Positions 34,554 through 43,069 of a DNA stretch of 43,984 nucleotides are shown here, one piece after another; position 1 is the stretch's first letter, and each line of letters begins with the position of its first letter. The translations under genes and the position numbers were made by a program. The notes under the pieces were generated by a model. It worked only from the letters and a program-made list of their open reading frames with translations. It was not told where the DNA came from and did not search any database. This DNA is from Desulfobacteraceae bacterium (GTDB lineage: Bacteria > Desulfobacterota > Desulfobacteria > Desulfobacterales > Desulfolunaceae), in contig JABXKT010000020.1 of the NCBI GenBank assembly GCA_013619155.1, forward strand, positions 1 to 43,984, written 5' to 3'.

Positions 34554-35273
34554 ATGAGCATGCAAGTAAAAAGTGCACGACAGCCAGACTCTCCCTGGGT
34601 GGATGGCATCGTTATCGGTACAGGATTTTTTCCCATTGCCATGGCATTCGGGATGATTGCCAAAGATTTTGGTTTCAGCTTTCTTGAAACCTCATTATGT
34701 TCCATCCTGGTTTTTGCCGGAGCAAGCCAGTTCGCAGCCGTGGGCATGTTGAGCAGCGGTGGGGGGATTCTGGATGTGGTCTTTCTGGTATGGCTGGTCA
34801 ACATGAGGCACTTTCTCATGGGCATGTCCCTCATGTCCGTCCAGGGCCACCGGTTGAAAAAATTCAAACCCTTGCTGGGATTCGGCCTGACCGATGAAAG
34901 TTATACCTTTCTATCCTTATCGAAGAAGAACCTGACCGCCTCTTACGCAGTGATTTTTCAGATGATGACTTATTTATCATGGGTGACAGGAACCATGTCG
35001 GGTTATCTTCTGGTTGAATACATCCCGGAAAAAATCAGTATGAGTCTTGATATAGCCCTGTACGGTATGTTTGCCGCCCTGGCCACCATGACGGTAAAAA
35101 GAGACCCCGAAAATCTCTGGCTTATCCTGCTTGCCGGAGGCATTCACCAACTGTTTATATGGATGCATGTATTAAATTCAAGCTGGAGACTTATGGCTGC
35201 CATGACCATCGCAGCGTTCATTGGCTCCGTTTTTTTTCGGCACCATGAAGCGCCGAGTGTGGAACCTCAATAA
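34554..35273 (+). CDS. azlC: AzlC-family branched-chain amino acid permease subunit
   Basis: This 239-residue membrane protein has about five to seven helices. It carries AzlC features: GTGFFPIAMAFGMIAKDFGF (~22-41), FAGASQFAAVGML (~54), WLVNMRHFLMGMSL (~83) and GFGLTDESYTFL (~107). With AzlD it exports branched-chain amino acids or analogues. The ATG at 34554 follows ggag with seven-base spacing and is preferred over one ten codons upstream. azlD starts 14 bases after its stop. Confidence 0.92.
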   Translation: MSMQVKSARQPDSPWVDGIVIGTGFFPIAMAFGMIAKDFGFSFLETSLCSILVFAGASQFAAVGMLSSGGGILDVVFLVWLVNMRHFLMGMSLMSVQGHRLKKFKPLLGFGLTDESYTFLSLSKKNLTASYAVIFQMMTYLSWVTGTMSGYLLVEYIPEKISMSLDIALYGMFAALATMTVKRDPENLWLILLAGGIHQLFIWMHVLNSSWRLMAAMTIAAFIGSVFFRHHEAPSVEPQ

Positions 35274-35286
35274 ATAAGGGAAAAAA

Positions 35287-35592
35287 ATGAGTTTAAAACC
35301 TGAATACCTAGGGCTGTTTGTTGGCATGATGCTGGTAACGTATATTCCAAGGGTACTCCCCTATTACTTATATGAAAGACTCACGATAGCGACATGGATC
35401 GAAAAGCCACTGAGGATTCTGCCATGTGTCGCTATCGGCGTCTTTCTCATTCCTGGAGGCGTCTGCTTATATCCGGACACCCCATTCGTGGCTCCGGTGG
35501 GACTGGCAACATCCGTGGTGGTCACGTGGGTCAGTGACAATATAGCATTGGGGGTATTCTCCGCTGTGGCAGCGGCGTTTCTTTTTGCCTAG
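35287..35592 (+). CDS. azlD: AzlD-family small transporter subunit
   Basis: This 101-residue protein has three to four helices (LGLFVGMMLVTYIPRVLPYY, LRILPCVAIGVFLIP, VGLATSVVVTWVSDNIALGV). The TYIPRVLPY and P-C motifs are typical of AzlD, the small partner of AzlC. Size is normal and an aggg site precedes the ATG. It is the last gene of the azlCD operon; no clear terminator follows. Confidence 0.9.
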   Translation: MSLKPEYLGLFVGMMLVTYIPRVLPYYLYERLTIATWIEKPLRILPCVAIGVFLIPGGVCLYPDTPFVAPVGLATSVVVTWVSDNIALGVFSAVAAAFLFA

Positions 35593-35717
35593 GATCAAAT
35601 GATAAATACCCCCTCCCCCCAGCGGTTGACCCGACGCCCCTCTCAACGCTATACTCCCCCACATCACCCGTACAGATCCATAGATTCACATACCGGCAAA
35701 ACAGATAAGGAGTCCCC

Positions 35718-36098
35718 ATGAGCGCCTTGAAAATCGCCCACACCAACTTCACCGTCTTCGATCTCCAGAAGAGCCTCGCCTTCTACATCGAGATCCTCGG
35801 CTTTCAGGAGATGCGTCGCCATGAAGCCCCCGATGGCAGCTATATCCTCGTCTATCTGGGAGACGGCACCGGCGGTCACCAGCTGGAACTCACCTGGCTC
35901 AAGGAGCGCAAGGATCCCTACCAGCTGGGTGACAATGAGATTCATTTTGCCCTTACCACCAATGATTACGATGCCGTGCATGCACATCACAAGGCCTTGG
36001 GACTCACCCTCTGGGAAAATGAGGCCATGGGGATCTACTTTGTGGCGGACCCCGACGGATACTGGATCGAAATCGTTCCCGAGGGACGACTCTCCTAA
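35718..36098 (+). CDS. Glyoxalase I / VOC-superfamily protein
   Basis: This 126-residue protein is a pair of beta-alpha-beta modules of the vicinal-oxygen-chelate fold. Likely metal ligands are H8 (AHTNF), E57 (HQLELTW), H75 (NEIHFAL) and E118 (WIEIVPEG). These four match lactoylglutathione lyase, which converts the methylglyoxal-thiol adduct to a lactoyl thioester. The ending DPDGYWIEIV is a strong glyoxalase signature. An aaggag site precedes the ATG. Whether it uses glutathione in this organism is unknown. Confidence 0.85.
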   Translation: MSALKIAHTNFTVFDLQKSLAFYIEILGFQEMRRHEAPDGSYILVYLGDGTGGHQLELTWLKERKDPYQLGDNEIHFALTTNDYDAVHAHHKALGLTLWENEAMGIYFVADPDGYWIEIVPEGRLS

Positions 36099-36121
36099 AT
36101 TTTAGGACGCCACACACCATT

Positions 36122-36144
36122 GGGGCCACCATCGACGTGGCCCC
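36122..36144 (+). terminator. Hairpin after the glyoxalase gene
   Basis: ggggccac (36122-36129) pairs perfectly with gtggcccc (36137-36144) around seven bases. No T-run follows, so it may be a weak terminator or mRNA end stabiliser. It covers a GTG that could otherwise be a start of the next gene, supporting the later ATG. Confidence 0.5.
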
Positions 36145-36175
36145 CTCACCTTATAAATACGGCACAAAAAAACGC

Positions 36176-36916
36176 ATGAACGTATCCTGGGAAGCAAAAA
36201 TAGGCTTGGTATTATTGGCATTGGCCACCTTCTTAAATGGTCTCCTCTACCTCATGTACCACGATGTCAATCACATCATCCTCTGGGGACTCACCAACCT
36301 CGCCTTTCTCCCCATATCCGTTCTCTTTGTCAGCCTCATTCTCGACTCCTTCATGGAGAAGCGGGCCCGACTGCAAAAAATGGACAAGCTCAACATGCTC
36401 ATCGGCACCTTCTTCAGCGTAGCCGGAACCCGCATGCTTCGATTCTTTGCCGAGTGGGACCTGCACCATGGAGAGATCTGCGCCACCATGACGGACAAAA
36501 AGAGTTGGAGCGACAAACACCTTTTTAACGAGATGAAAGAGATCCTCCACCACCGGACCTTTCGCATTGACGATGAAAAAACGGACCTCACTCTTCTCCG
36601 GGATTTTATCGTACCCCACACCGATTTTATGATCCGTTTGCTGGAAAACAGCCACATCTTGGAGCATGAGTCCTTTACCCACCTCCTGCGTTCCGCCTTT
36701 CACCTCGCAGAAGAGCTCAAGGCCCGTGACAATTTAGAGGCCCTCTCCGAAAAGGACCGACTCCACCTCGGTCGTGATATCGAACGGGTCTACGGCCACC
36801 TGGCCATCTCCTGGGTCGATTATATGGATCATCTTCACAAGGAGTTTCCCTACCTCTTCTCCTTTGCCTTACGCATCAACCCCTTCGACAAAGATGCCTC
36901 GGCCATCGTCCATTAG
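36176..36916 (+). CDS. Unrecognised two-helix membrane protein with cytoplasmic helical domain
   Basis: The product is 246 residues. Two hydrophobic helices near the N-terminus (IGLVLLALATFLNGLLYLMY and ILWGLTNLAFLPISVLFVSLI) are followed by a charged, mainly helical region rich in His, Glu and Leu (EWDLHHGEICATM, EMKEILHHRT, LRSAFHLAEELKARDNLEA). I do not recognise a family. The start at 36176 is chosen because the upstream GTG lies in a hairpin. No strong ribosome site is seen for either. The arrangement suggests a membrane-tethered sensor or scaffold, without catalytic motifs. Confidence 0.7.
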   Translation: MNVSWEAKIGLVLLALATFLNGLLYLMYHDVNHIILWGLTNLAFLPISVLFVSLILDSFMEKRARLQKMDKLNMLIGTFFSVAGTRMLRFFAEWDLHHGEICATMTDKKSWSDKHLFNEMKEILHHRTFRIDDEKTDLTLLRDFIVPHTDFMIRLLENSHILEHESFTHLLRSAFHLAEELKARDNLEALSEKDRLHLGRDIERVYGHLAISWVDYMDHLHKEFPYLFSFALRINPFDKDASAIVH

Positions 36917-36973
36917 ACCCACCCATATTTTAAGGATCTCACCAAAAACCTTAGTCAGAGGAGAAAAAAGCGT

Positions 36974-37870
36974 ATGGTCACACCCGATAAAAACACACGC
37001 ATCGGCTGGATTGGAACTGGGGTGATGGGGCAGTGGATGTGCCGTCATCTCCTGAACGCGGGATTTGAGACAAGCGTTTTCAACCGGACAAAAGCCAAGA
37101 GCCAGGCCCTTATAGGCGAGGGGGCCCACTGGAGAGAGAGCCCCGAGGCGGTGGCAAAGGCCTCGGATATCATCTTCACCATCGTCGGCTTCCCCGAGGA
37201 TGTGGAAGCGGTCTACTTAGGAGAGAGAGGCGTCCTGGCCGGGGCAAACCCCGGCGCCATCGTGGTGGATATGACCACCACGGCCCCCTCCCTGGCCCAG
37301 ACCATCGCCATCGCCGCCCAAAAAAAGGGCATCGTTGCTCTAGACGCCCCCGTCTCCGGGGGGGATGTGGGGGCAAAAAATGCCACCCTCTCCATCATGC
37401 TAGGGGGAGACGAGGAGACCGCCCTCGCCATCACCCCCCTACTCAAGATCATGGGAAAAAAAGTCACCTATCAAGGCGCGGCAGGCTCCGGCCAACACAC
37501 CAAGATGTGCAACCAGATCGTCATCGCCGGCACCATGATCGGCATGTGCGAATCCCTCATCTATGGCCATAAGGCGGGTCTCGATCTTCATGTGATGCTG
37601 AAGAGCATCTCTGGAGGTGCCGCCGCCTGCTGGTCCCTCGATAACCTCGCCCCCAGAATCCTCAACAACGAGCTATCCACCGGTTTTTTCGTGGAACACT
37701 TCGTTAAAGATATGGGGATCGCCCTTGCCGAGGCCCGTCAGATGCAGCTGGCCCTACCGGGCCTTGCCCTGGCCAACCAACTCTACCAGTCCGTCATAGC
37801 CCATGGGGGTGCCCGTTTGGGCACACAATCCCTCATGCTCGCCTTGAGACACCTGAATCACATGGCCTAA
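36974..37870 (+). CDS. NAD(P)-dependent 3-hydroxyisobutyrate dehydrogenase family enzyme
   Basis: This 298-residue beta-hydroxyacid dehydrogenase has a Rossmann motif IGWIGTGVMGQWM (residues ~13-25), the family substrate motif DAPVSGGDVGAKNATLSIML (~126-145), and the catalytic lysine in GSGQHTKMCNQI (~177). A helical C-terminal domain follows. Substrates may be 3-hydroxyisobutyrate, tartronate semialdehyde or succinic semialdehyde; the sequence alone does not decide. A gaggag site supports the start. The gene follows the two-helix membrane protein by 57 bases and may share its mRNA. Confidence 0.9.
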   Translation: MVTPDKNTRIGWIGTGVMGQWMCRHLLNAGFETSVFNRTKAKSQALIGEGAHWRESPEAVAKASDIIFTIVGFPEDVEAVYLGERGVLAGANPGAIVVDMTTTAPSLAQTIAIAAQKKGIVALDAPVSGGDVGAKNATLSIMLGGDEETALAITPLLKIMGKKVTYQGAAGSGQHTKMCNQIVIAGTMIGMCESLIYGHKAGLDLHVMLKSISGGAAACWSLDNLAPRILNNELSTGFFVEHFVKDMGIALAEARQMQLALPGLALANQLYQSVIAHGGARLGTQSLMLALRHLNHMA

Positions 37871-37941
37871 AGAAAAGGGGCGGGCCAAAAAATGGCATCC
37901 CGGCCCCAGGAATATGGCACCCTAAAAGAGACAAAAAGCGA

Positions 37942-38186
37942 TGCCTCCGGCGGCGAGGTGAGCCACCTCGAAAGCGTGTGACCGCTGCGATTTACCCCTC
38001 GTTCCTCGAGGCAAATCGCAGCGGTATTCTTATGAAATTTGGCTGTTTATTTTTTGCTAAAACCTTGGCTCCATTTAAGCGGGTAGATAACGCTGTATGT
38101 CTAATTTTTGTAAATAGTGACTGCCATATATTGGGGTGCAAACGGCTAAAATAGACGTTTTTCCGATTAAATCGACACGCCCGGCC
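37942..38186 (-). repeat. Dispersed ~200-bp intergenic element, copy B
   Basis: This is inverted relative to copy A at 10784-10978, with the same order of blocks when read on the minus strand. Its central hairpin is better than in copy A: accgctgcgattt (37981-37993) pairs exactly with aaatcgcagcggt (38013-38025). It has about 40 extra bases between the AGTCACT block and the hairpin. Confidence 0.88.
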
Positions 38187-38234
38187 AGGGAATTTTTTGC
38201 CGAAGCGGCGTTGCCGCCCCTGGACTCCAGGTAT

Positions 38235-38269
38235 GTGCCCATGACGGGCCTTTAGCCCGTCATGGGCAC
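38235..38269. repeat. Perfect 15-bp inverted repeat
   Basis: gtgcccatgacgggc (38235-38249) is the exact reverse complement of 38255-38269, with a five-base loop. It is inside the fragment related to 3893-3962. It could end transcripts from both convergent genes, although no clean T-run follows. Confidence 0.8.
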
Positions 38270-38309
38270 GATAAAAATCTGTTTGGTAACCCTTTGCAAA
38301 AGGTTGGCT
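38244..38309 (-). repeat. Dispersed repeat fragment, inverted relative to 3893-3962
   Basis: Read on the minus strand, it contains CCAACCTTTTGC, CCAAACAGA, TTTTTAT and CCATGACGGGC in the same order as 3893-3962. Confidence 0.5.
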
Positions 38310-38380
38310 CCCGCTAGGGCCAAGCGAGGCTTTTTCCCTTACAAACTGAAAGAGTTGTCAAGGGAGGATGTACAAACAAT

Positions 38381-38432
38381 ATCATTGTCGTGATGACCAC
38401 AGTGATGGCTGAGAATAAGGGGGAATCAGATT
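38381..38432 (+). repeat. Dispersed 52-bp repeat, copy 2
   Basis: Same orientation as 15926-15977; 42 of 52 positions agree by hand alignment. Confidence 0.65.
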
Positions 38433-38502
38433 TATCAAATGTGCCGAAAAACCCAGTCCTTTAGGGCGGGGAGTGTCAACTGTTTACCTGAGCCCTAACG
38501 CC

Positions 38503-40951
38503 TCAGACAAGGCTGGCAAGGTGCCCTATTTTTTTAAACGCCCCCTCAAAATCAGAATCGAGGACCATTCTCTCCATGGCTTCAATCTCATCATAGAGAC
38601 CCGAGCCATCGACGCATGCCCTGATCGATGATAGTATCGCCTGGGCGCCCAACGGATCGCATCGTTGCAAGGGGCCCTCTAAGTCACCCAGCATGGATAA
38701 AATATGGCCCCGCTCCCCGGAAGGATAAGGAGCACACCGCCCCTTATCATTGGCCGTCTCCCCATCCGACCCGATATAGGCCCCAATCCGTATTACCAAG
38801 GTATTTAAAGCCATTTCAAGGCGATCCATCAAGGGCGCCACCCTCGCCACTTCTCCTTTCCGGATGGCCATCTCAATTTGAGATGCCCAATGGCTGACAA
38901 CATTGGCCGAGAGAGTCCCGGCCGTGCCCTTGAGGCGATGGGAGAGCCTCTTCACTTGCCTCAAATCCCCTGCACAAAAGGCCTCCTGGATTTCAGGCAG
39001 AATGGCCCCACAGCCTCGAAAAAATTCGGCAAGGATCTCTCGATAGAGAGATTCATCGTCGTCCAATCGCTCGATCGCCTCCTCGACATCGAGATCTATA
39101 AGGGCCCCTTCCCCTTGGCACCCATGGGCGGCAACATCGAAAGGCTGGCCCCGATGCATCCCCACCATCTCGCCGATCCGCCTTTTTTTTCTCTGAATCA
39201 CAGCCTCTATCTTTTCATCGAGCCTTTTAATGTCGATGGGCTTAACGATATAATCATCCATGCCGGCGTCAAAACAGCGCTGTCGATCGCACGCCAGGGC
39301 CCCGGCGGTCATGGCAATGATGGGCACCTCACAATTGATACGACGAATCCGTCGTGTCGCTTCCAGACCATCCATCACTGGCATCTGGATATCCATCAGC
39401 ACCATATCAACCGTTTCTCTCTTCACCATATCCACGGCCTGTCGTCCATCTTCGGCGACAATCACGGTGTACCCTCGCCTGGCAAGGCTGATATGGACAA
39501 GTTTTCTACTCGGAAAGATATCTTCCACCAATAAAATGGTGTACGGCCGTGGGTTTTCATCCATGGGAGCCACCGTCGATACGGCTAAGGGGTCATTAAG
39601 ACCCGATCCTCTTTGAAACTTAAGGGAGAAGAAAAAAGTACTCCCCTCTCCGACTCGGCTCTTCAAAAAAATTTTTTCGCCGCCCATCAATTTTACCAGT
39701 TCATTGGATATGGAGAGCCCCAATCCGGCCCCACCGAATTGGGGCGTATTGGAGCCAGACACCTGGACAAAGGGTAAAAATATCGACTCTACCTTATCCT
39801 CAGAGATACCCACGCCTTCATCGTGAACCAGAAACCGGACACCAATAGACCCATCGTCCTCATATTCAACCTCAAGAGAGATGGTAATACGCCCCTCATC
39901 CATAAACTTGATGGCGTTGCCCATGAGGTTGACCAAGACCTGCTGAAGCCTGAAACGGTCCCCCATCACCCGACAGTTCAATCGTGGATCGAGATCCCTG
40001 ATCAGGGTAATTTTTTTCTCAAGCCGCTGAAAAAGGGTGATATTTTCCATATCATCCACCAGATCCGCCAGATTAAACTCTATATTTTCGATCTCTTGCC
40101 GACCCAATTCTATTTTTGATAAAAAAAGAACGTCATTAACGAGATCAAGCAGAAAATGGGAGCTGGTCTTCATAAAATGAAGATACTCCGTCTGCTCACC
40201 ATCGAGGGGGGTCTCCGCCATCATATCAGAAAAGCCGATAATACTATTTAAAGGGGTCCTGAACTCATGACTCACCTTGGATAAAAACGCCTCCATACTC
40301 TTATTTGCCTCATGGGCCTTCATGGCCCGAGTATGGTCGATGGCGGCCTTACGAGTCTGCGCTTCGACCTCATGACGAAGCCGTTCATTGGCCGTCACCA
40401 TGTCTCGCGTTCGGGTATCGATGCCCTCCCGTAGATGCCGGTCATAATCGATCTGCATCCTCTCTATATCCCCTTGTAGTAGGCCGTATCTATGCCTCCA
40501 CCGCTCATCTGCCAGGTGAAACCGTTTTTTTTCCAGATCCAACGCCTCTTTCTTGATCTCAAGCGTCCGCCGGGTAAAGAAAAGCTCAATGAGTAACAAA
40601 ACAGCATCCGTATCATCCGGAGACCCTTTATCATCAAGGGTCTTTATCCCAGGCAAAACGACCAGAACCGCCCTCACCTCTTGAATATAAAAAGCACTCC
40701 CTCTCCCCACCCCGTGGATATCCACCGGGAGCCCCCCCCCCGTCATGGCTCAGTCGGCCAAGCAAATCTTCTCGGGCGTCCGCCGATAAAGGGGGAAGGG
40801 TTCGGGTAGAGAGGATCCCTCGGTCTCGATCCTTTGAAAAAAGATAAAAACAACCATCTGGCATGCGTTTCTGGAGAAAAACAAACAATGGTTCTATCAT
40901 TTCACCAGTATCGACATATTCATCGCGGGTATCACCTGACATATCCGTCAT
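38503..40951 (-). pseudogene. Hybrid sensor kinase with receiver and Hpt domains, frame broken at a G10 tract
   Basis: The gene starts at 40951 with an aaggtgagg site, but its frame ends early at 40634 after crossing ten G residues (40732-40741, minus strand). With nine or twelve G the frame would continue into the 742 downstream codons, giving about 815 residues. The domains would then be an N-terminal sensory part resembling GAF (~15-130), a coiled coil (~135-215), HisKA with the phospho-His in KVSHEFRTPLN (~228), an HATPase domain (NLMGNAIKFMDEG, HDEGVGISED, GGAGLGLSISNELVKLMGG), a receiver (VDMVLMDIQMPVMDG) and an Hpt domain (LSHRLKGTAGTL). All kinase residues are intact. There is no membrane helix. 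It may be a phase-variable gene, a real mutation or an assembly error. An internal ATG at 40746 could give a truncated kinase. Confidence 0.85.
40732..40741. repeat. Homopolymer of ten C (ten G on coding strand)
   Basis: This is the longest C/G run I saw in the window. It lies at codons 70-73 of the sensor kinase gene, exactly where its reading frame breaks. Confidence 0.95.
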
Positions 40952-41022
40952 CAGACCTCACCTTCGCATCATTTTTTCATTAAATATCTTAATTACCATT
41001 CTTTCTCGGCCATATTAGCGGT

Positions 41023-41061
41023 CAGTGAATGTGACGTGCCAAAGGCCCGTCACATTCACTG
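41023..41061. repeat. Perfect 14-bp inverted repeat between two signalling genes
   Basis: cagtgaatgtgacg (41023-41036) is the exact reverse complement of 41048-41061. The loop also pairs as gcc-aaa-ggc. It lies between the receiver-TPR gene and the kinase gene, and may be a transcript end or processing point. No T-run on the minus strand. Confidence 0.75.
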
Positions 41062-41310
41062 AAAAATTTTCCCAGCACTTTTTCATAAAAAAGCGCCGGG
41101 GGCACAGCTAAATAGTGACATGATATAAGTGGGGGAGAGAGGCCAATTCGATCTGTGATCTTAAATCCCGTATGGCCCCATGGGCATGTACAGATAAAAT
41201 GAAGGACACGGCAGTGCCAATTTTCTACTCGTATATATATGGTATCATCCGGTCCGGCGGCATAAAACCAGCCTCTGCACATCTATCCTAAAAAAAACCG
41301 GGGGCTGATT

Positions 41311-42480
41311 TTACGAGAGATGTTCTCGTTTCGACTTCATATATGCCAGCATTTTTTTGGCATCAATAAAGGAGGGCTTCAATGCAATGGCCTGTTCAAC
41401 CATTTTTATGGCCGCATCGACATGGCGCTCCACAAAATGCATACAACCCAGACCAAAGAGAACAGATGGATTTTCCGGTTCAATCTTGAGACAAATCTCA
41501 TACTGCCTCATACACGCCTCATACCGCTTGAGCTTCCTAAGTGCCACGGCATATTTACTGAAGACCGATATCATTTCTGGAATGGGATCCACCACCCTGG
41601 CCAAATACGCCCCTGCCTTCTCAAGGTCACCCGATGCGAGATAGGCAGAGCCAATCCCCACACAATCCAGGTCGGTGATATCGGCCTCCTTCAACGAGTC
41701 AAAGATCGCTTCGGCCTCATCGACCAGCCCTGATTTAAGATAGGCACTGGCGATCTCCACCTTTCGACCCGTATTCATCGGGTTCATATGGCTTGATTCA
41801 TTAAAATTTTTAATGGCTCTCTCATAATCCATATCCGCCATATAAATTTTCCCAAGCAAAAAAACCGCCCGGCTGTCATTTTTAATATCCAACACTTTCT
41901 GGGCATATTTTATGGCATTATCGAAATCCGAGGTCTTTAAATAACACTCACTCAGTACAAGATAGAGCTCAATATTTTCAGATTTTTTCAACTTGCCGTG
42001 GGCCAAGGCAATGGCCTCATCATATTTTTTCAGATGCATCAGACGAAACACATTGGTCGATTCGTGCCGTATTGAATCCGAACACCGCCTTTCGTTAAAA
42101 ATCCTCTCAATGGTCTCCACGGCCTTATTGGCACTCACAGGCTTGATGAGATAATCATCGACCCCCTCTTCCATGGCATAGACGATCCCCTCCTTGGAGA
42201 CATCGCCTGTCACCATGACAAAGGGCATATCACAGTACAAGGGATTGCTCCGGACCAATTTCAAAAACTCCACGCCGTTCATGTTCGGCATGATCATATC
42301 GGCGATAATCATATCAATGGACTTTTTCTTGATGATGGCCAATGCCTGTTTACATGTCGTGGCATATATTATGTTCTTGTATCCTCCTCCCCTTAAGATC
42401 CCCCGGAAAAGATTCAACATCAATTCCTGGTCATCTACGAGTAAAAAACGATACTTTCTCTTACAGTTATGCATCTTCAT
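41311..42480 (-). CDS. Response-regulator receiver with TPR repeats
   Basis: The N-terminal receiver domain (residues ~10-125) of this 389-residue protein has DDQELM, the phospho-acceptor in SIDMIIADMIMPNMNG (~57), the conserved Thr in VMVTGD and the Lys in YLIKPVS. The rest is a run of TPR helices (NIELYLVLSECYLKTSDFDN, AVFLLGKIYMADMDYERAIK, PSVLFGLGCMHFVERHVDAA). It has no DNA-binding or enzymatic output, so phosphorylation probably alters binding to a partner protein. It lies upstream of the hybrid sensor kinase on the same strand with a 360-base gap and may be functionally paired. Met1 or Met3 may be the start. Confidence 0.9.
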   Translation of the reverse strand: MKMHNCKRKYRFLLVDDQELMLNLFRGILRGGGYKNIIYATTCKQALAIIKKKSIDMIIADMIMPNMNGVEFLKLVRSNPLYCDMPFVMVTGDVSKEGIVYAMEEGVDDYLIKPVSANKAVETIERIFNERRCSDSIRHESTNVFRLMHLKKYDEAIALAHGKLKKSENIELYLVLSECYLKTSDFDNAIKYAQKVLDIKNDSRAVFLLGKIYMADMDYERAIKNFNESSHMNPMNTGRKVEIASAYLKSGLVDEAEAIFDSLKEADITDLDCVGIGSAYLASGDLEKAGAYLARVVDPIPEMISVFSKYAVALRKLKRYEACMRQYEICLKIEPENPSVLFGLGCMHFVERHVDAAIKMVEQAIALKPSFIDAKKMLAYMKSKREHLS

Positions 42481-42968
42481 CCACCGGATTATTCATTTAA
42501 TAATACCTTGTAACATGCACCCTCATGATGATTCATAAAAATAAACCAAAACATAAAAACAGGATCCATTGCCACCCATTTGCGAGACACAACAATACTC
42601 ACAATACTCTATAATAACTGCCCCCCTTCACTTGTCAAATACATTCATTGCGAGGTAAATCCTAAGCAATATAGATATCCCCCGATACAAGAGAAGCCCC
42701 TCACCATTTTTTCCATCGTCCCCGAACTCTCTCTTCATCCCAAGGAGACGCCTCCCTTTGGTAACCGTATCAAACTGCCCCACAGGCCATAAAAAATCGG
42801 GTCAATGTGACCCAACAGGCCCCCTTCTCCATGCCAGCCTCCCCGTCACCACCCGAAGCGTATAAAAAATATATTTTTTAAAAAATCGAAACTCACCCTT
42901 AAATTTCAATGCCTTAAAACTAAATTTCTATAAAAGAGGGCGTGTTTTCCTGGGGTTCATCTCCACCT
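42481..42968. other. AT-rich divergent intergenic region
   Basis: This region lies between the receiver-TPR gene and the alcohol dehydrogenase. It is rich in A/T, notably ataaaaaatatattttttaa near 42860, and may hold upstream activator sites for the sigma-54 promoter that follows. No gene is supported. Confidence 0.5.
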
Positions 42969-42984
42969 TGGCCCCCCTTTTGCA
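42969..42984 (+). promoter_or_regulatory. Sigma-54 (-24/-12) promoter of the alcohol dehydrogenase
   Basis: TGGcccccctttTGCA has GG at 42970-42971 and GC at 42982-42983, with exactly ten bases between, and TTGCA at the -12 element. The gene starts about 86 bases downstream. Sigma-54 control would need an activator protein; none is visible in the window. Confidence 0.7.
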
Positions 42985-43069
42985 TTATAAATTCGCCAAG
43001 AAACAATCGTAAAAACCTTAAAACACTGTCAGCCAAAAACCGACACTATATAAATAAGGAGTTATGCTC

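Larger units (their letters stand above)
37871..38502. other. Repeat-filled intergenic region
   Basis: This 630-base gap between convergent genes contains, in order, copy B of the 200-bp element (37942-38186), gccgaagcggcgttgccgcc, a perfect 15-bp hairpin (38235-38269), the fragment related to 3893-3962, and the second copy of the 52-bp repeat (38381-38432). No gene is supported. Confidence 0.75.

Noticed and set aside
41022..41282. Minus-strand open frame of 86 codons between the receiver-TPR and kinase genes
   Set aside because: No ribosome site or domain, and its start end overlaps the palindrome; probably chance.
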